Origin: Balanoglossus misakiensis
Lineage: Eukaryota > Hemichordata
DNA length: 64,000 nucleotides
Direction of reading: 5' to 3'
Assembly: GCA_040954595.2 (NCBI GenBank)
Contig: CM082592.2
Span: 11,222,001-11,286,000, forward strand
Below are positions 1 through 13,529 of the stretch, piece by piece (the first letter of the stretch is position 1; each line of letters opens with the position of its first letter). The translations under genes and the position numbers were made by a program. A model generated the notes under the pieces. The model made no database searches and was not told where the DNA came from. It was given only the letters and a program-made list of their open reading frames with translations.

Positions 1-2222
1 AAAGTCGAACCAAGCCCCACGGGCAAATCAGGGAACTCGACGACGACGACACCCGCGCGACAAACCACGCCAAGTCCAACCAGCTCCGTCAGTAGTTTGA
101 GTTCCTCGTCCAGCAGTGTCAATGTCAATGTCAACGGAAGGATAGAAGAAGATCAAATGAACAATAATAAAAACTTGTGTGGCAAAGCCAGTCTTTCAAA
201 TGGACCTGTGTACAACGGCTCTCCAGCTGTCAATGGTGGTGGACCCACTATGAATGGGGCAGATGAATTAGACTCTGGCTCGGATATTAAACCAAAAACA
301 TATCTTAATCATGCTGTGCCCAGGCAAATGCAGCAGGGTGGTAACTCTTCGAGTGTGTTTAACAAATTGCCAACAGGAACCTCGGGAAGCAAGAGTGTGT
401 TGAGCATTCCTCTCAGTAAACCGAACGGACAAGTCAAAGTCATTCCTACTTCAACAGCCTCGTTGCAAAGTACTAAAGTCATAGTCAGTAATGCAGGGAG
501 TAGGGCCCCTGTCTCCACAACTGTCTCAGTACTGCCAACGCAAAAGACTCTTACGCAGAGCGGCAAGACTGTTTTGCCGACAACTACTCCACCGTCCGGA
601 AATAAACTTCCGAATTCACCGGCTGGTGGGAGTTCAAACACCAATGTCCAGGGTAAAGGTGGTTTGTCTTCATTAACAGGTACAGTTGGATTCACTATAA
701 ATTTAAACAAAAGAACACAATGAAATTATTTGACATGAAACAAGTAAATATGATGAGAAACTGTTACTAATTTTCAATGCCATTGTTTATTTCAGGTAAA
801 AGCAGCTCCACGACATCTTCGGGCTCTCTCAATTCTCTGTCCAAACTTAACACTGCCAATCTGAGCACATCACCAGCTATTACCAATCTGAATAATTCCT
901 TACAAGCCAGTATAGATGGTGTGTCAGGTAGGTGTCTGTGGATGGTGTTCTGTTCTGGCAATGGTTATAGCGCCCTCGCTTCCAGGCTGCATTTGTCTCC
1001 ATGTGTTTTCATTCATGAACCCAGTGACCTGAAACAAACTGATGACATGGTATACCTATGCTTTGTTGCAGACATAGAGCTTAGCAAGTTGGATGAGAGG
1101 CTGGTACAGATACTTGCATATCAAAGGTTGCAACAATTACTGCCTCAGAGGGTGAGTAAAGAAATCAACTGTTTTACAGACCACCATATAGAGGTGGCCA
1201 TTAACACAGGCTTGACTGTAATGCTCGGAATAAACACACCATTTGGTTCTTGGTGCTTGACTATAAAGCTAAGAGAGTTCTTATTTTTTTGCAGCCAACT
1301 ACTCCAGTCAAGAAGCCCTCCAACATCAGCAACACAATGCCAAGTCCACAACCACAGAATCAGCTGAGAGCCAGGGCCATGTTGTGTCCACTCACAGGCA
1401 AAGGTGCCCCGGTAGCTATGTGTTACAGAGCTCTGCATATAGGAACAGGTATGGAGACATAGTGTTGTTAATGAGACCCCCCCCCCCCCCCACAGTCTTG
1501 CTATGTATCTGTGTTAAGTCGTATGCTTGGCTAACATTTTTTTTCATCTTTGATAACAGGAAGTGATATGGATGTATGTCTTACAAATTTCGGACACTGC
1601 AATTTTGTGTCAGCCAAACATGCGTGTATATTCTATGATGAGGTAAGGTCATGTTCTGTTTATTTCTCTGTCATCATGATTGTTATTTTGTTATCTGTGT
1701 TTTATATGGAGTTGAAAGGATGTCTGACATTCCAGGATGTAAAGGGAGATACTTGAAAACTTTAAATTTCCATCTTTTATCCTTGATACACAGACGACCA
1801 AACATTACGAGCTGTTGAACTACAGCGAACATGGCACCACAGTGGACAACGTGCTGTATTCTTGCGACTTTTCCGACAAGATCACAGCAATGCCACCAGC
1901 AAACAGCATCGTCAGCAAAGTTCGCAGCATCATCGATAATTACCGTGGCAAGAAAGAAACTGATGTCCTAGAGCGTCCGACGATGTGCAACGCTTCTTCA
2001 GGCGTCAAGAAACAATGCAACTGCAAAGCCAGCAGTTCGAGTCTCATTGGTGGCAACGGCGCAGGCTGGGAAGGAACTGCGTTGTTACATCACGGCAGCT
2101 ACGTCAAAGTCGGTTGTTTACAGTTTGTATTCAGCATCACAGAACTTGCTACAAAACAGATCATTCAGGAAAAGAAGCCGGTGTTGAAAGCGCAATTGCA
2201 TCGTTCCCATTCTGTTGCATGA
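1..2222 (+). CDS. PHF12: PHD finger protein 12 (PHF12/Pf1), C-terminal part with FHA domain
   Basis: Coding exons: 1-679 (open at the window edge), 796-927, 1072-1151, 1295-1448, 1560-1642, 1794-2222; all junctions are GT-AG and in phase. The first exon is Ser/Thr/Pro-rich low-complexity sequence. The third encodes a short helix ([17 protein letters not shown]). The last three encode a forkhead-associated domain, with the HACIFYDE segment, [11 protein letters not shown] (the FHA Ser/Gly/Thr core) and a final [13 protein letters not shown] strand. In vertebrates PHF12 uses its N-terminal PHD fingers, upstream of this window, to bridge Sin3/HDAC corepressor complexes to chromatin. The stop is at 2220-2222. 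A long 3' UTR may run to the AATAAA at 4716-4721. UNC119 follows on the same strand. Family identity rests on the FHA segment and is strong; the Ser-rich part alone would be uninformative. Confidence 0.93.
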
Positions 2223-5200
2223 AATCAAAGCCCCCAGTTTATGACGTTGAAATATATTCTAAAGCTGAAACCAATTCTGCTCCTATTGGCAAGATTGTAT
2301 TTTAATCTCCTGTCAGGGAATCAGGTGTTTGGAAATCTTAGTAGTTTGTATATAATGAACTGCATTGTATTTTCAAATTAGAATGATGCATAATGCGTCT
2401 TTGTTGAAAAAAAACGCCACATCCCTGTGTGAGTAACGCACATATATTTAATTTGCTCAAGACTTTAAGAAGTCGTGTATTCCCTAAAGATTCCATTAAG
2501 GAAAGAAAACATTTGTACATTCAATAGAATTATTGTCAAGTCCAGTTTTCTGACAAGGGCATGTAATGAACTTATATAATTATGATCCTGCAGGGCTGAA
2601 AATGTCTGAAATATCAAGTTGTTAAAAGTAATAATTTTTATTCAGATTGTGAGTCAACTTGCAGCTTCTGTGGTGTGTGTATAAAACTACATGCAAAAGT
2701 GCTGTCTTTTTTAAAGTGTTACAATTCGGAAGTGGCTTGTTAGTCCTGCAGTGTTTCTGCGTTTCAGCCCACTATTAATTAAGACAGTGTATTTGTAATT
2801 TTGCTAGTGTTTATAGCCATTTCGATACATTTTATAATATTTGCAGAGCGTGTACATTTTCTTACTGCTTATATTAGATGTGCTGTCTTTCTGGGCTCAA
2901 CAAAGTAATTCCAACCAGATTGTTGGCTATTTTGCAAGGACCACTCAAAATGCTGAAAATTGAAAATAACCAAAAAAAAAGGAATGGATAGAAGAATTTA
3001 TTATAATTTGTTTTCTATATGTATTGCATTTCCTGTAAGTAACCAATTGCTAATTGTGTTGTTGCAGTATCATTATATGAAGCACCGTCAGTCAAGCCAT
3101 TCATACAACATAGATGACGTATTCTTCATCATCTTGGAAAGCTAATCAATAAGCACACAGTGCCCTGTGTTCTCCCTAGACTAATTACTGTCAAGAATAT
3201 CGGCTGATACCCTTTTATTGTGGGAAAACAATAGAAACACATTATTTAAACAAGTAATTGCATTGTTATGCAAATTAGCCAGTCAGAAATTCCTGGGGAA
3301 ATACTGTGTTAGCTAACATGCGCCCCTTCTCACTTACTGCAGATGTCCATCTTTGATATCCTGTCACCCCCATCTGCCATGCTGGTAACTGGAGTCCTTG
3401 TTTATGGAATTACAACCAACACATTCCATTCTGTGAATAGGTGCCCGGGGGTTGATTTTTTGCACTTGCAGAATTACATGAGACCTGTTTCTGCAGATAA
3501 AATGACCACTTAGCTTTGTACATATAATATAATAATATATGTTTATTATTACTTTACGTTTATTCAGTATTTCATATATTTTACTTAACTCTCCGATTTA
3601 TTCTAACTTAGTGATGTGGTCTGTTTATATGAAAGTGCCAAAATGTCAACCCACTGGAACCTGAATACAATGCACTAGTTGCTGATCTGAAAAGCAGGAT
3701 ATAACCTAGATTGTCCTGTTTCTAGAGTACTATACAGTTATCAAAATTTACAATAAGACTCGCAACTTATTCTGCCTATGTCTTTAACTCTTTCTGTACT
3801 TACAAATCCATTCACTTTTGTGAGATTTTAACCACTGTGCTTCATTAGCTGTGCAAGATGTGTAGTCAATTGTGACGTTGTAGGGGCTTGATTATAATGA
3901 ACTTGATGACAGGGAATGATGATCAGATTTTGCTTGACAGATTATGTGCCACAGGTGTCTCCTATAAATCTGCTTGGAAATGTCTTGCCAGATGTTCTTG
4001 CAAGCCCAATTTACAAGCCTCCTTCAGCAGACATAGGAGAACTAGTATGGTCATAAAGCAAGATCAGCTTTATCAGAAAGTGTTGCTCAGGATATCTGTG
4101 ATATGGTTCAAGTTCAAAAACAAGTGAGAAAGGGCAAGTGTTGTATTATACATCTGAGATTGTGCTTCATAAAAGTATTGTACATTGCACAGTGAGATAA
4201 AAGTCATCACTTACATCATGTAAAATCATGTTATTTTTCATAACTTATTTTTAAAAATTTGTGTATTTTTTTCTTTCTTAGAGTTCACAGTATGATACAT
4301 AATGTAATATTTGTGTAAAATAGATTGGAGGAAACAGTTTACAAACATATCTGTCTCTTGTATGATTTTGATGGTGTGACAGGTGTGTGTGGTGGGTTGG
4401 TATGTGTACTCACAGTCTCTCCAAGCATGCCTTTTCAGTGGGAGTGGACCCACATTGCAGCTGTTCTGGGAAGGAAAAACACGTTGCTGATTATGAAAAT
4501 TTAATACAGAAGACTTGCTTGCATTTCTTATGCGGGTCGTCGAGGGCGCAGTGCAAACTGCCAATACGCATGATCATGTCTTCATCTGTGAGAGTGAGTG
4601 CATGCTGACACAACAGACTGTTTATAGACTGTCTGCTGTTCATAAATAACATTCCCCATTTCACTAGTTAATTATTGAATTAATGATTAACAATAATCCT
4701 TGGTTTTTCTGTGCCAATAAACTAACATTTTAAACTGTCACATCATTAAAACATTGCATATATGATGATAGACTCACAGTCAGAGAGCTATTGCATATTC
4801 TGAGTTTGATGTAAATCGAGATCAAAACATAGATGCTGAAAGTAAGGAAATAATAAATGAACATGCAAACTATTCACAGTTCCTGAAAAAAATCTGGGAA
4901 AGCAATGGCTTCAGCAGCATGTCTGAACTAATTAAACTTCAAAGTACCAGACTTTTTATTCCATGTTTTGTGCACTAAATAAAATGCTGGGTTTTAATTA
5001 GCTCTTACCAAAGATCTTAAAAAGAAAAGAAAAAGTTCCTTCTTGGTGTCAGTTTTACGGCAGAACGGAACAGAGTGAGATGTTGACATTTATTTGGTTG
5101 CTATGGTAACACTAAAATGGACTATTTCATTGTATCCATGGCCCAAATTTCTCGTTTGGTTTTCGTACACTGTGAATTATATTCTAATTAAAGTGAAAAG

Positions 5201-5642
5201 TGGCACGTGGGCGCTGTGAATGTTGAATTATTCTGCGACTGCTATTTTCAGTTTTGTCACAAAAGTAAAAAATATGCAATTTGTCACCGGTGCCAGGTTA
5301 ATATATGGCTGGGTATTCTAAAGTATGGTCAAAAGCGACTTGGAAATTGTGTCATTCCCGCCGAAATATCCTCACATGTACTGACGTGGTATTTTACGGC
5401 ATTGTTTGCAGTTGAAAGTCACAAATTCGGATCGATATGTACATTTCAGTGGAGCTTGGGGAAATAGAACAAGCGAGGAGATTGTCTACCCATCATGCAC
5501 TGCAAACATCAGCGGCGTCCATATTGGCTTCACGAACATTTTAGTGTTTAGTAGCTGTGTGGAGGAGAAATTTCGGCGGAAAATTCCTACACATTGCCCA
5601 GAACGATTTTCCTGTGTCTGGTTTTACGCCTACATTTTAAAC
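2223..5642. other. PHF12 3' UTR and PHF12-UNC119 spacer
   Basis: There is no convincing coding exon here. The first canonical AATAAA on the + strand after the PHF12 stop is at 4716-4721, so a 2.5-kb 3' UTR is possible. The part just before 5643 should hold the UNC119 promoter and 5' UTR. An open frame runs into the UNC119 start from 5406, but its upstream part does not resemble the family. Confidence 0.5.
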
Positions 5643-8600
5643 ATGAGTACGCAGTCGCCGGAGAAGAAAAGTGGTTCTGAGAAAAAGAAAGGGGGAGGAT
5701 TTTTGGGAAGGAAAGCTAAGGCGAAGAAACAAACAGAAACTGTCATGGAAGAGGAGCTGCTCGAGAAAAAAGACGTAACGCCGGAAGATGTTCTTAAATT
5801 AGGAAAATGCACAGAAAGTACGTAATCTAACCAACATTTTATTTAATATTTTATTAACGTCGGATTCTGATACTTCTGAGTACTAGTACTGATTATCACG
5901 CAGTAAGAACAGCCGAACAAAGTGACGAACGTTGCGGGCGGATGTGCTGTGACTTACATACTTTTATCATCGTTGTCTAGGCACATATCTAAAGGTGCCA
6001 TGATACTTTGTTTTGGAAAACTATGATCTTTATTGGTGTTATGGTTACCTGTTCTGGATTAGTCGTGTTTGTGACAGTAAAATAGTTTAAGTGTCACTAT
6101 AACATGGCTGGTGTTTCAGATCTTTTGGAGGGCAGGGACAAAGGTCTTGTAATTGAGCCTGTATGTGAACTGTGGTCAGAGTGGGAACAACCGAGACGAA
6201 TAATATTTATGTATTCTGAGAAATACTTACCATTTTATAGCTACTAATTGCAGAATAGACCTTGAACTGACTAAATTATAATAATCCGTTCCCGATAGTT
6301 GAAGGTTATGCATCAGCGCTCCTTTGTATTGTGAGGGTTGTGTGGTGTGGTAGTTAAAATCAAAAGGACCCAGCTAATATTACCCAAAAGATTGATTTGG
6401 TGGTAAGTTGAAACATAGACACTACAGCATGTATATGTAACATGAGAGTTGATTTAAAGGGAATGCTAGACCTTGCCAGAGGTGCAAATCAAAGAACCCA
6501 TCTGTTGCCATGGCGAACTTATAATACAAGCATTGTGTTACCACAGCAGCAATGATTGATACTGATAGTACCCTAATCATTCATAGTTGTCTTGACGCAA
6601 ACTTCTCTGAGTTCGTCAGTCTGTCATAAGTGTATTCCATTCCTAGAATTTGAAATTCTGGGCAAGAGCAATTTCGTAATTGTGCATATTACATTAATGG
6701 CTGATTGGCACTTACACATAATTGCTACGCTCCGGTTATTCAAATAAACCCCACATTATTTGAAATCAACATTATCAAGGACTATGGGATGCGCAAGGTA
6801 TTGTTTAGAGGTCCTTGTATACTGTGTCATATAGAATTATATTAACGTAATAATCTCTGTTTTGAATGTTTTGATGATTATGTGAGGGGAAAATGGCATA
6901 TATTGAATTACATGTACAAGAAAGAGATACTGAATGATTCGTGTTCAGTAAAATGAAAACTACATTGCATATAATTTGCATTGTGGAGGTTTCTACCTTG
7001 AGTTGGCACTCATTCAAATTTATTCAGGAGAATGCCTTCATGAGAAATATTTGACATAAAAGTCTAATCAATTCCATCAATTTAGCATGTTTACCAAGGC
7101 CATCCCATTATAACGTTGATTAGCATTTTCTCCTGCTATATTTTTTTTACAAATTCACCGACTTCACTTGAACTAGGTCTACTAAAAGAGACAACAACCC
7201 ATATTTGTGACTGAGATATGCACGTCTCAATAAATACCATACTTAGCTGTCTCATTACAATGTTGCCTTTTGTGTTGAACCAGAGTGTGTCCTGTGATGC
7301 GTTTCCTGTTAGCTCAACTTACAATGTATGAATACACCAATGTACGGTAGTGTTATTATATACCAAATATGCATTCATAGGTCAGTTTATGGTAGCAGTT
7401 TGGCTTTCTGGTGCTGGCAGGCAGGGATAACGAAGCTGTTGTCTGGGTACAGATGAGGTGGTGTACATTTCTTGTGTTGTGGTGTACATTATCACTTGCT
7501 TGTGTGCTGCAATTGTTAATAGTGTGAAGCAAAAGTTAAAATTGGAGCTGTAATTTGGTGTTTTTGGAAATTTCTCACCAATTTATAATAACAAAACACC
7601 GAAGTTTGTATTGATTTATTTCTGTCACTTTCATAAAAGGAAAAAGGAGCCTCAATCAATTTTCTGGGAAGGACTATGCTACATGGCATTGTAAATTTCA
7701 CTTTTTTTCATTATGTTATGTTGCATACATACATGTAATTTTATTTCACAAATCATAAATCAGATGCTTTCCATAAAGGTACAAGTCATTTCCTTCTGTC
7801 TAATGGACTGCGTGACCATCAAACATATCCTTTTAATACTAAATTATAGGTCTTGGCTTGCAAACCAGGGTGTTCATATCGGATGCAATGAACAAGCAGC
7901 AGCTGTTGATAGAAACGACTTTCTTCTTCGGATAATGAAGAGGTTATTATGTTCTTGAGATATTGAAAGTACCAAAAACCCTAATCCTAATTGGTCGTTT
8001 GTTAGTATATGTAGATTACAACTTGAACCATGTGTTTTCATGGTTCAATTGTCATTCATCTAATTATAATCTCATTATAAAGCAATTGATGTAATACTCC
8101 AGTATTAAATCCTGGTTTTGTCTGATTTATGGAGTCATATTTCTAAAATCCACTGACCTTTCTGTCTGAGTATAAAAGACTGCCAGATTTGATTAGGCTA
8201 CAGATGATGGAAGACCAGGAAATGAATGGCTTGCATTTATCCCGGAGATAAAATTGGATGACATTTGGAAACTCTGTGGAGATGTGACTGTTATTTCTCA
8301 AGAATGAAGATTCTAGATCTCCTCTTTTCCATCTCAGAACTCAGATGTTTTCTGCATCTTTTGTGTCCAACTCAATCTGAATCTCAGCCAATTGGATTTT
8401 GTGAGAGTTTTCAATCATATGATCACCTAACAAGGTCAGCTGGTGCAGTGACAATACACTGTGTAAGGCTATTGAGGGATGGAAATTGACATCCAACAAG
8501 AATTGTTATCCTGTTCATGCAGATGGCAATTCTTTCTACAGTTTGATTATAGTTAGAATATAGTTGAATAAAATTTCAATATTTTAATCACTGGCAATAA

Positions 8601-9924
8601 AAGGTTAATATTAACAGTTTCAATAACTGAAAGCAACTGTTCCTCTGTTGTCAGCTGCTCAGGTCAAGGTCAACTTGAGGAATTTGTGAAGGGTAATAAA
8701 ATTAAATGTCCTTTTTTGATTGCTGATAATAAAATTTCAATATTTTATTTCGTTTGTGCATTTCAGATTATCTTTGTGAACCTGATGCGAATGTCTTCAA
8801 CATAGATTTTACAAGGTTCAAAATCCGTGATATGGACTCAGGCACAGTGTTGTTTGAGATCGCCAAACCGCCACCTTCAGGTAATTATTCATTGTGGTCT
8901 GCTTTTCTTCTTCCTTTTTACTTAATGAGTTTTTTGTAGGTTTCCAAAAATTAATTAGCAGTGGCCAGTACTCTTAATTGCCATGGGAATGGAATTAATA
9001 TGACAAAAATTTGTTCAAGCCTACATCTGATGCACAGTGAGAACATTTGTTTGATGTGTGTGTTTTTATGTTCTCCTATATTCTCCTTCAGAGGATGATG
9101 ATGAACTTGAAGCAGACTCTGAGGATATCGACCCAAATGCTGGTAGATTTGTAAGGTATCAATTCACCCCACAGTTCTTGAAACTACAGAATGTTGGCGC
9201 AACGTAAGTATGCTATATTTGTCTTATGCTTTGAACATCACACAGGCGCTATCTGTCTGTCTGTCTGACAATATTAGTATTGATTGATATCGGCTTTGTG
9301 GTCTAGTGTCTGCAATGTTTCCTTGTTGACAGGGCAAAAGCATTCCAGCTGTAAACTAGTGACATTCACTGACTCCTTTGTTCAGATTCATGTACTTTGA
9401 AGCCGTCTCTAACAATCATCATTTATTTTACTCTTTTGATATTACAGGGTTGAATTTACAGTAGGTGACAAACCAGTGAATAATTTCCGAATGATTGAGA
9501 GACATTACTTCAGAGAAAGGCTGCTTAAGAGTTTTGACTTCAACTTTGGTTTCTGCATTCCAAACAGTAAGAACACATGTGAACATATATATGAATTTCC
9601 AGAACTCACACCTGAAGAAAGTAAGTACTTCACTCAACTAGACTTTTCTTTCAGTATAAACTTTCACATTAGACTTATTCTTATTTTCCAAAAAGATTCT
9701 GCTATTTGTTGAGTGTTGATTTCTTGTATATAAGTCCAGCGCCCTCGTGCATCTATCGTGAATTTGAACTGATTTTTTTCATCTTATTTGTGTCTATTGC
9801 AGGTCAAGAAATGATTGACAATCCTTTTGAAACCAGGTCTGACAGTTATTACTTTGTTGACAACAAACTGATAATGCACAACAAAGCTGATTATGCGTAC
9901 AATGGTGGACAAGGTGCCATGTGA
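5643..9924 (+). CDS. UNC119: UNC119 lipid-binding chaperone
   Basis: Five coding exons: 5643-5817, 8767-8880, 9092-9203, 9448-9620, 9803-9924, giving 231 residues (vertebrate UNC119 is about 240). Intron 1 is about 2.9 kb. UNC119 is a PDE6-delta-like beta-sandwich that binds N-myristoylated cargo and releases it under ARL3 control, delivering proteins to cilia. Diagnostic segments are [61 protein letters not shown] and [10 protein letters not shown], all in family order. The N-terminal 55 residues are Lys/Glu-rich and variable, as usual. I chose ATG 5643 because the tail length then fits the family. An acidic insert ([13 protein letters not shown]) sits before the DPNAGR block. AATAAA signals lie at 10021-10030, 10587-10592 and 12259-12264, so alternative 3' ends are likely. 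Confidence 0.96.
5818..8766 (+). other. UNC119 intron 1
   Basis: This is a 2.9-kb intron bounded by GTACGT and TTTCAG. I see no coding exon in it. Near its 3' end it holds two copies of a 20-nt AT-rich word (8567-8586 and 8728-8747). Confidence 0.6.
8567..8747. repeat. 20-nt direct repeat in UNC119 intron 1
   Basis: The same 20-nt word, AATAAAATTTCAATATTTTA, occurs at 8567-8586 and 8728-8747, about 160 bp apart, close to the exon 2 acceptor. Confidence 0.7.
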
Positions 9925-10020
9925 TTGGCACGTCTGGATATTACTTGAGGCGTGAAACCAACTTCTCTTTTTACTTTCCAAATTTGAGAATTCAAACAAA
10001 AGCTACACCCTTCCGAAAAA

Positions 10021-10030
10021 AATAAATAAA
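10021..10030 (+). promoter_or_regulatory. Tandem poly(A) signals, UNC119 proximal 3' end
   Basis: Two overlapping AATAAA hexamers lie about 100 nt after the UNC119 stop codon. More distal AATAAA hexamers at 10587 and 12259 could give longer transcripts. Confidence 0.5.
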
Positions 10031-10732
10031 GCAATGAGTCATTAAAGATCCCCTCTCTATGAAAGAAATATTGAATATAACTGAGAAAACCAGGTGTAAA
10101 TTTTTTTCTGGCCACCACTATATTTTGCTAAGTTCAAATATCGGTTTGAGTTTCCCACTTTTTAGACATCATCGGTGAGGAATATGTTTCTAATATTTGT
10201 TAGAAATGATGGACTACATGTATACAGAAGAAATGAGTCATTTTGGACTGCATCAGTTTCCAGTTTTCTTTCTGTAAAAAAAATTAAGGGGGTGTCAATT
10301 TTGTAAGAGAAACCCCCCAGAGTAGATTCAGTTCTTGGTTGTGTTACCCGTCCATGCTGTTGTATAGGTTGGAAAGTCAATTCTTATATAATTATCTGGA
10401 ACTTTGAATTCCACAAGTATAAATTGTAAAAATTTAGCTCTGTCTTGGATGTGAAATAATTGTTTGCTCTTTGTCACACGTGTTACAAACAAATTCTTAA
10501 AGTCTCATATTTTTTTCAAATTACCATGATTGATGTAATTGTGCTAACGCTAAACTGAATATGATTCCTCCGTGATTAATGAGTTCAATAAAAGTTCTAA
10601 TCTTTCCTCTGACAGTGTTGCCAGGTTAATGTATTATGATGGACAAAATTGACGTTCGGTTTGGATGCGAGTGTTTTTGTACTGAGGTCATTCAGTGACC
10701 ACCATCCTCTGTCAATACCACAATGACAGTGT

Positions 10733-10821
10733 AACCCTTTCACCCCCAGTTCCGTCTTTAGAGGTCCAACCAGACCATAGAAAACAATGGATATGGACTG
10801 GACCATGGTGGTGAAAGGGTT
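10733..10821 (+). repeat. Short foldback repeat, fullest copy of a dispersed family
   Basis: This 89-bp unit begins AACCCTTTCACC and ends GGTGAAAGGGTT, a perfect 12-bp terminal inverted repeat. Related partial copies lie at 24850-24921, 28669-28720 and 55735-55772, in both orientations. Structure and copy number fit a small non-autonomous (MITE-like) element. No transposase is present. Confidence 0.7.
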
Positions 10822-13529
10822 CAGGTAATTAGATGCATCAAAGTGCAAAGAAAAGGATGTGGTTTGCTGAGGTTTATTCAGATTGTCAGTTGGAAAAAAG
10901 ACTGTCATTTAATGAGACTTGTATATTTCACTATGACCCTATAGGGGAGAATTGAACCATTTTGATCTGTTGTGTATTTGTAGATCTGGAAGCCACATTG
11001 GGATGGTGTGGTCTCCTGAATGACATATGCAATACATGTACTTCATCGTGTGCATTCAGATAAAGGGTATCACCTACCATGTACCTCTGTGGTATTGCAT
11101 GTGTCATGAGAAGAGACCATGCCAGTTGTCAGGGTGTTCCAATGATCAGATCGTCTGTTTTCTGTTCACAGTTGATACAGCCAAGAATTCAGCAATTGGC
11201 ATTTCAACCATGCGCTCTCTTCACAGTAATAGCCATGTCATGCATGATTGCTGATTCCGGCAAAAAGTTTGAAAGTTCCCACTGTGTGTATTTTCTCATG
11301 AAACATTTACATCAGGTGGAGAGAGGGTATATTTTATCAACTCCCTGAAAACAGAATTTCAACTCTTAAAGATTTCACATCTCAGTTGAAAGTGTCAGTC
11401 ACCCACTTATAGGTTGGTTCGTTCAATGGCATTGACATCCCGGCCAAGAGACTTAACATGATTGCATTCTGGACCTTATTCAAAGTTATTTGTGTACAAA
11501 CTCTCCCCTAGGGAACTTTTCATTCCAGTGCATGTGTGTCATCTGTGAACAAGCAGAGAACATCTGATCCTGATCACCTTTGAGGGTTTACCATATATGT
11601 ATATATTTCATGTCAACGAAATTTCCTTTATTTCATTTTTAAGCGACCAAAAAACCATGTAGTACACTTTCCAAGTCTACTTGTGCACCTTGTGTAGTGT
11701 TCAGATAAGTTACAATTAATTTACAGAAAAAAGATTAAGATTACCTTGTAATTTACAACGTGAAATCTTTTGACTTCACTGGAACAAGGCATTGGTTCAC
11801 AAACGAGGAAGTATTAATGTAATATGTGTATAGTCTTGAACTAAATTTCATCAGATTATATTTGCCATGATGTCAGAACTTTGACTCTGACATGTGAACT
11901 TTCTATTCTACACATTGGTTACAAAGTTAAGGAAATAAAGATTTCGCAGCACTACCTTTTTTGCATTCGTCACAACGATCTCCCGAAACACAAGCTGATC
12001 AGACAGGACCAAGAAAGTGCGCCCTCAGGAGATTTTGCATTGGCTACTGGTTATATATACACTGTGTTTGTAAAATTTGACTAAGTTGAACGGTGAGGTG
12101 ATATTTTGTCTGCCCCACCGCTGCTTCATCTGGCATATCAATTTTTCTCAAGTACTGTTTTCATCAGTTGTGTGTTATCGTTATAATTGTATATATATAT
12201 AGCTGTTTTGTAATGTGTTCATATTAAAATGCACGTTAGATAAACCATCAGTGCTTGCAATAAAGTAGACCACTGGTTTGCAATCATTGTTTCTCGGGTA
12301 TTTATTTTCTGAGCAGCGACTGTGAATAACGAGAGTTTATTGTACATTCGAAGCCGTTTTATCAAGTTTTTTTTAATTTCAACGCACAACATGCAAATAT
12401 AGCACGCTTGCACCTGACTTGCGAGGAAAGCTAAGAATAGAAAAATTTACATAATGAATTTGCAAATCTCAGGCAAAAACTTGGAAGAGGCACGCATCTC
12501 TAGCTCTGCAGACAAGTTTGAATGAGGAAATGAACTCCGTTTGAGGCCATGCTGCTCGGAGAGGAGAGTTTGTGCATTACAATAAGAATGTTGTCAATCT
12601 GTTGTGGACGACTGGTCAATGTTTATGGAACGGTGAAACGCACAGGTTTGAAATCAACATCATGTTGCTTGAAGTGTTCGTTGCATGAGGTCGACCAGCA
12701 ACACCATGCACCTGTCTTTTGAAGACCATCCGTACACATTTATTCGCTGACGTTGTCCGTGCAGTTTTTTCGCCAATACTGGTAAGTTTTCTTTTATAAT
12801 TATGACCTTATGCTTGCCTCATGATGTATTGCGCTTCTGGGAATACATGGGTCCACGTGTTTCACGACAGCCACGCCCACAAGGGGCACATGGCAGCAGA
12901 CATTTTCATCGGCAGTTGTAGCTTTGCTGTCTGCAACGACTTCCATCATAATTGTGAAGTTATAAGTCAAGCAGATGTAGAAAATGACAATTAAACAGAA
13001 AATTCTAGATGTCAACATAAAAGGATAACTATCTGCATATTTCTGGAAGTGACAACTTTCAGTTGACCACACGCACAGTTGTACCACTCACACGGACACG
13101 TGCGTGCGCGCACACACGCACTCCCTCATGCGGCAGGAGGCTGTAGAGGATTGAATCAGATCCTCCCAGATTACAAATACACGAAGTTCAAAGAGATATT
13201 TTTTAAAACATATGCTTGTTTTATTCTCTTGAATGTTGTCTAGCATGCTGCATGATAAAGTACTCTCTAAAACTGGCAATGTCAACACAGTATTGTAAAA
13301 CCTTGCTTCTCTCCATGGCAACAGCTGCATTCCCCAAGTGGTTGGTTGATTACAGTGCTGTCAGAACACAATTCAATTTACTGATGAATAGTACGACATG
13401 CTGATTTCTCTTCCAGACATTAACATGCATATATATACTATTACGAACTGAAAATAAATTATGGGAAATACAATAAAATTATTTAACCTGCAAATATTTG
13501 AACAGAGTAACATTTCACACAAATAGTTA

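Noticed and set aside
309-710. 133-residue minus-strand ORF
   Set aside because: Mirror of the Ser/Thr-rich PHF12 exon; composition reflects the antisense of a biased coding frame.
5406-5642. In-frame N-terminal extension of UNC119
   Set aside because: The upstream 79 codons look like translated 5' UTR; starting at 5643 gives the family's usual length and basic N-terminus.
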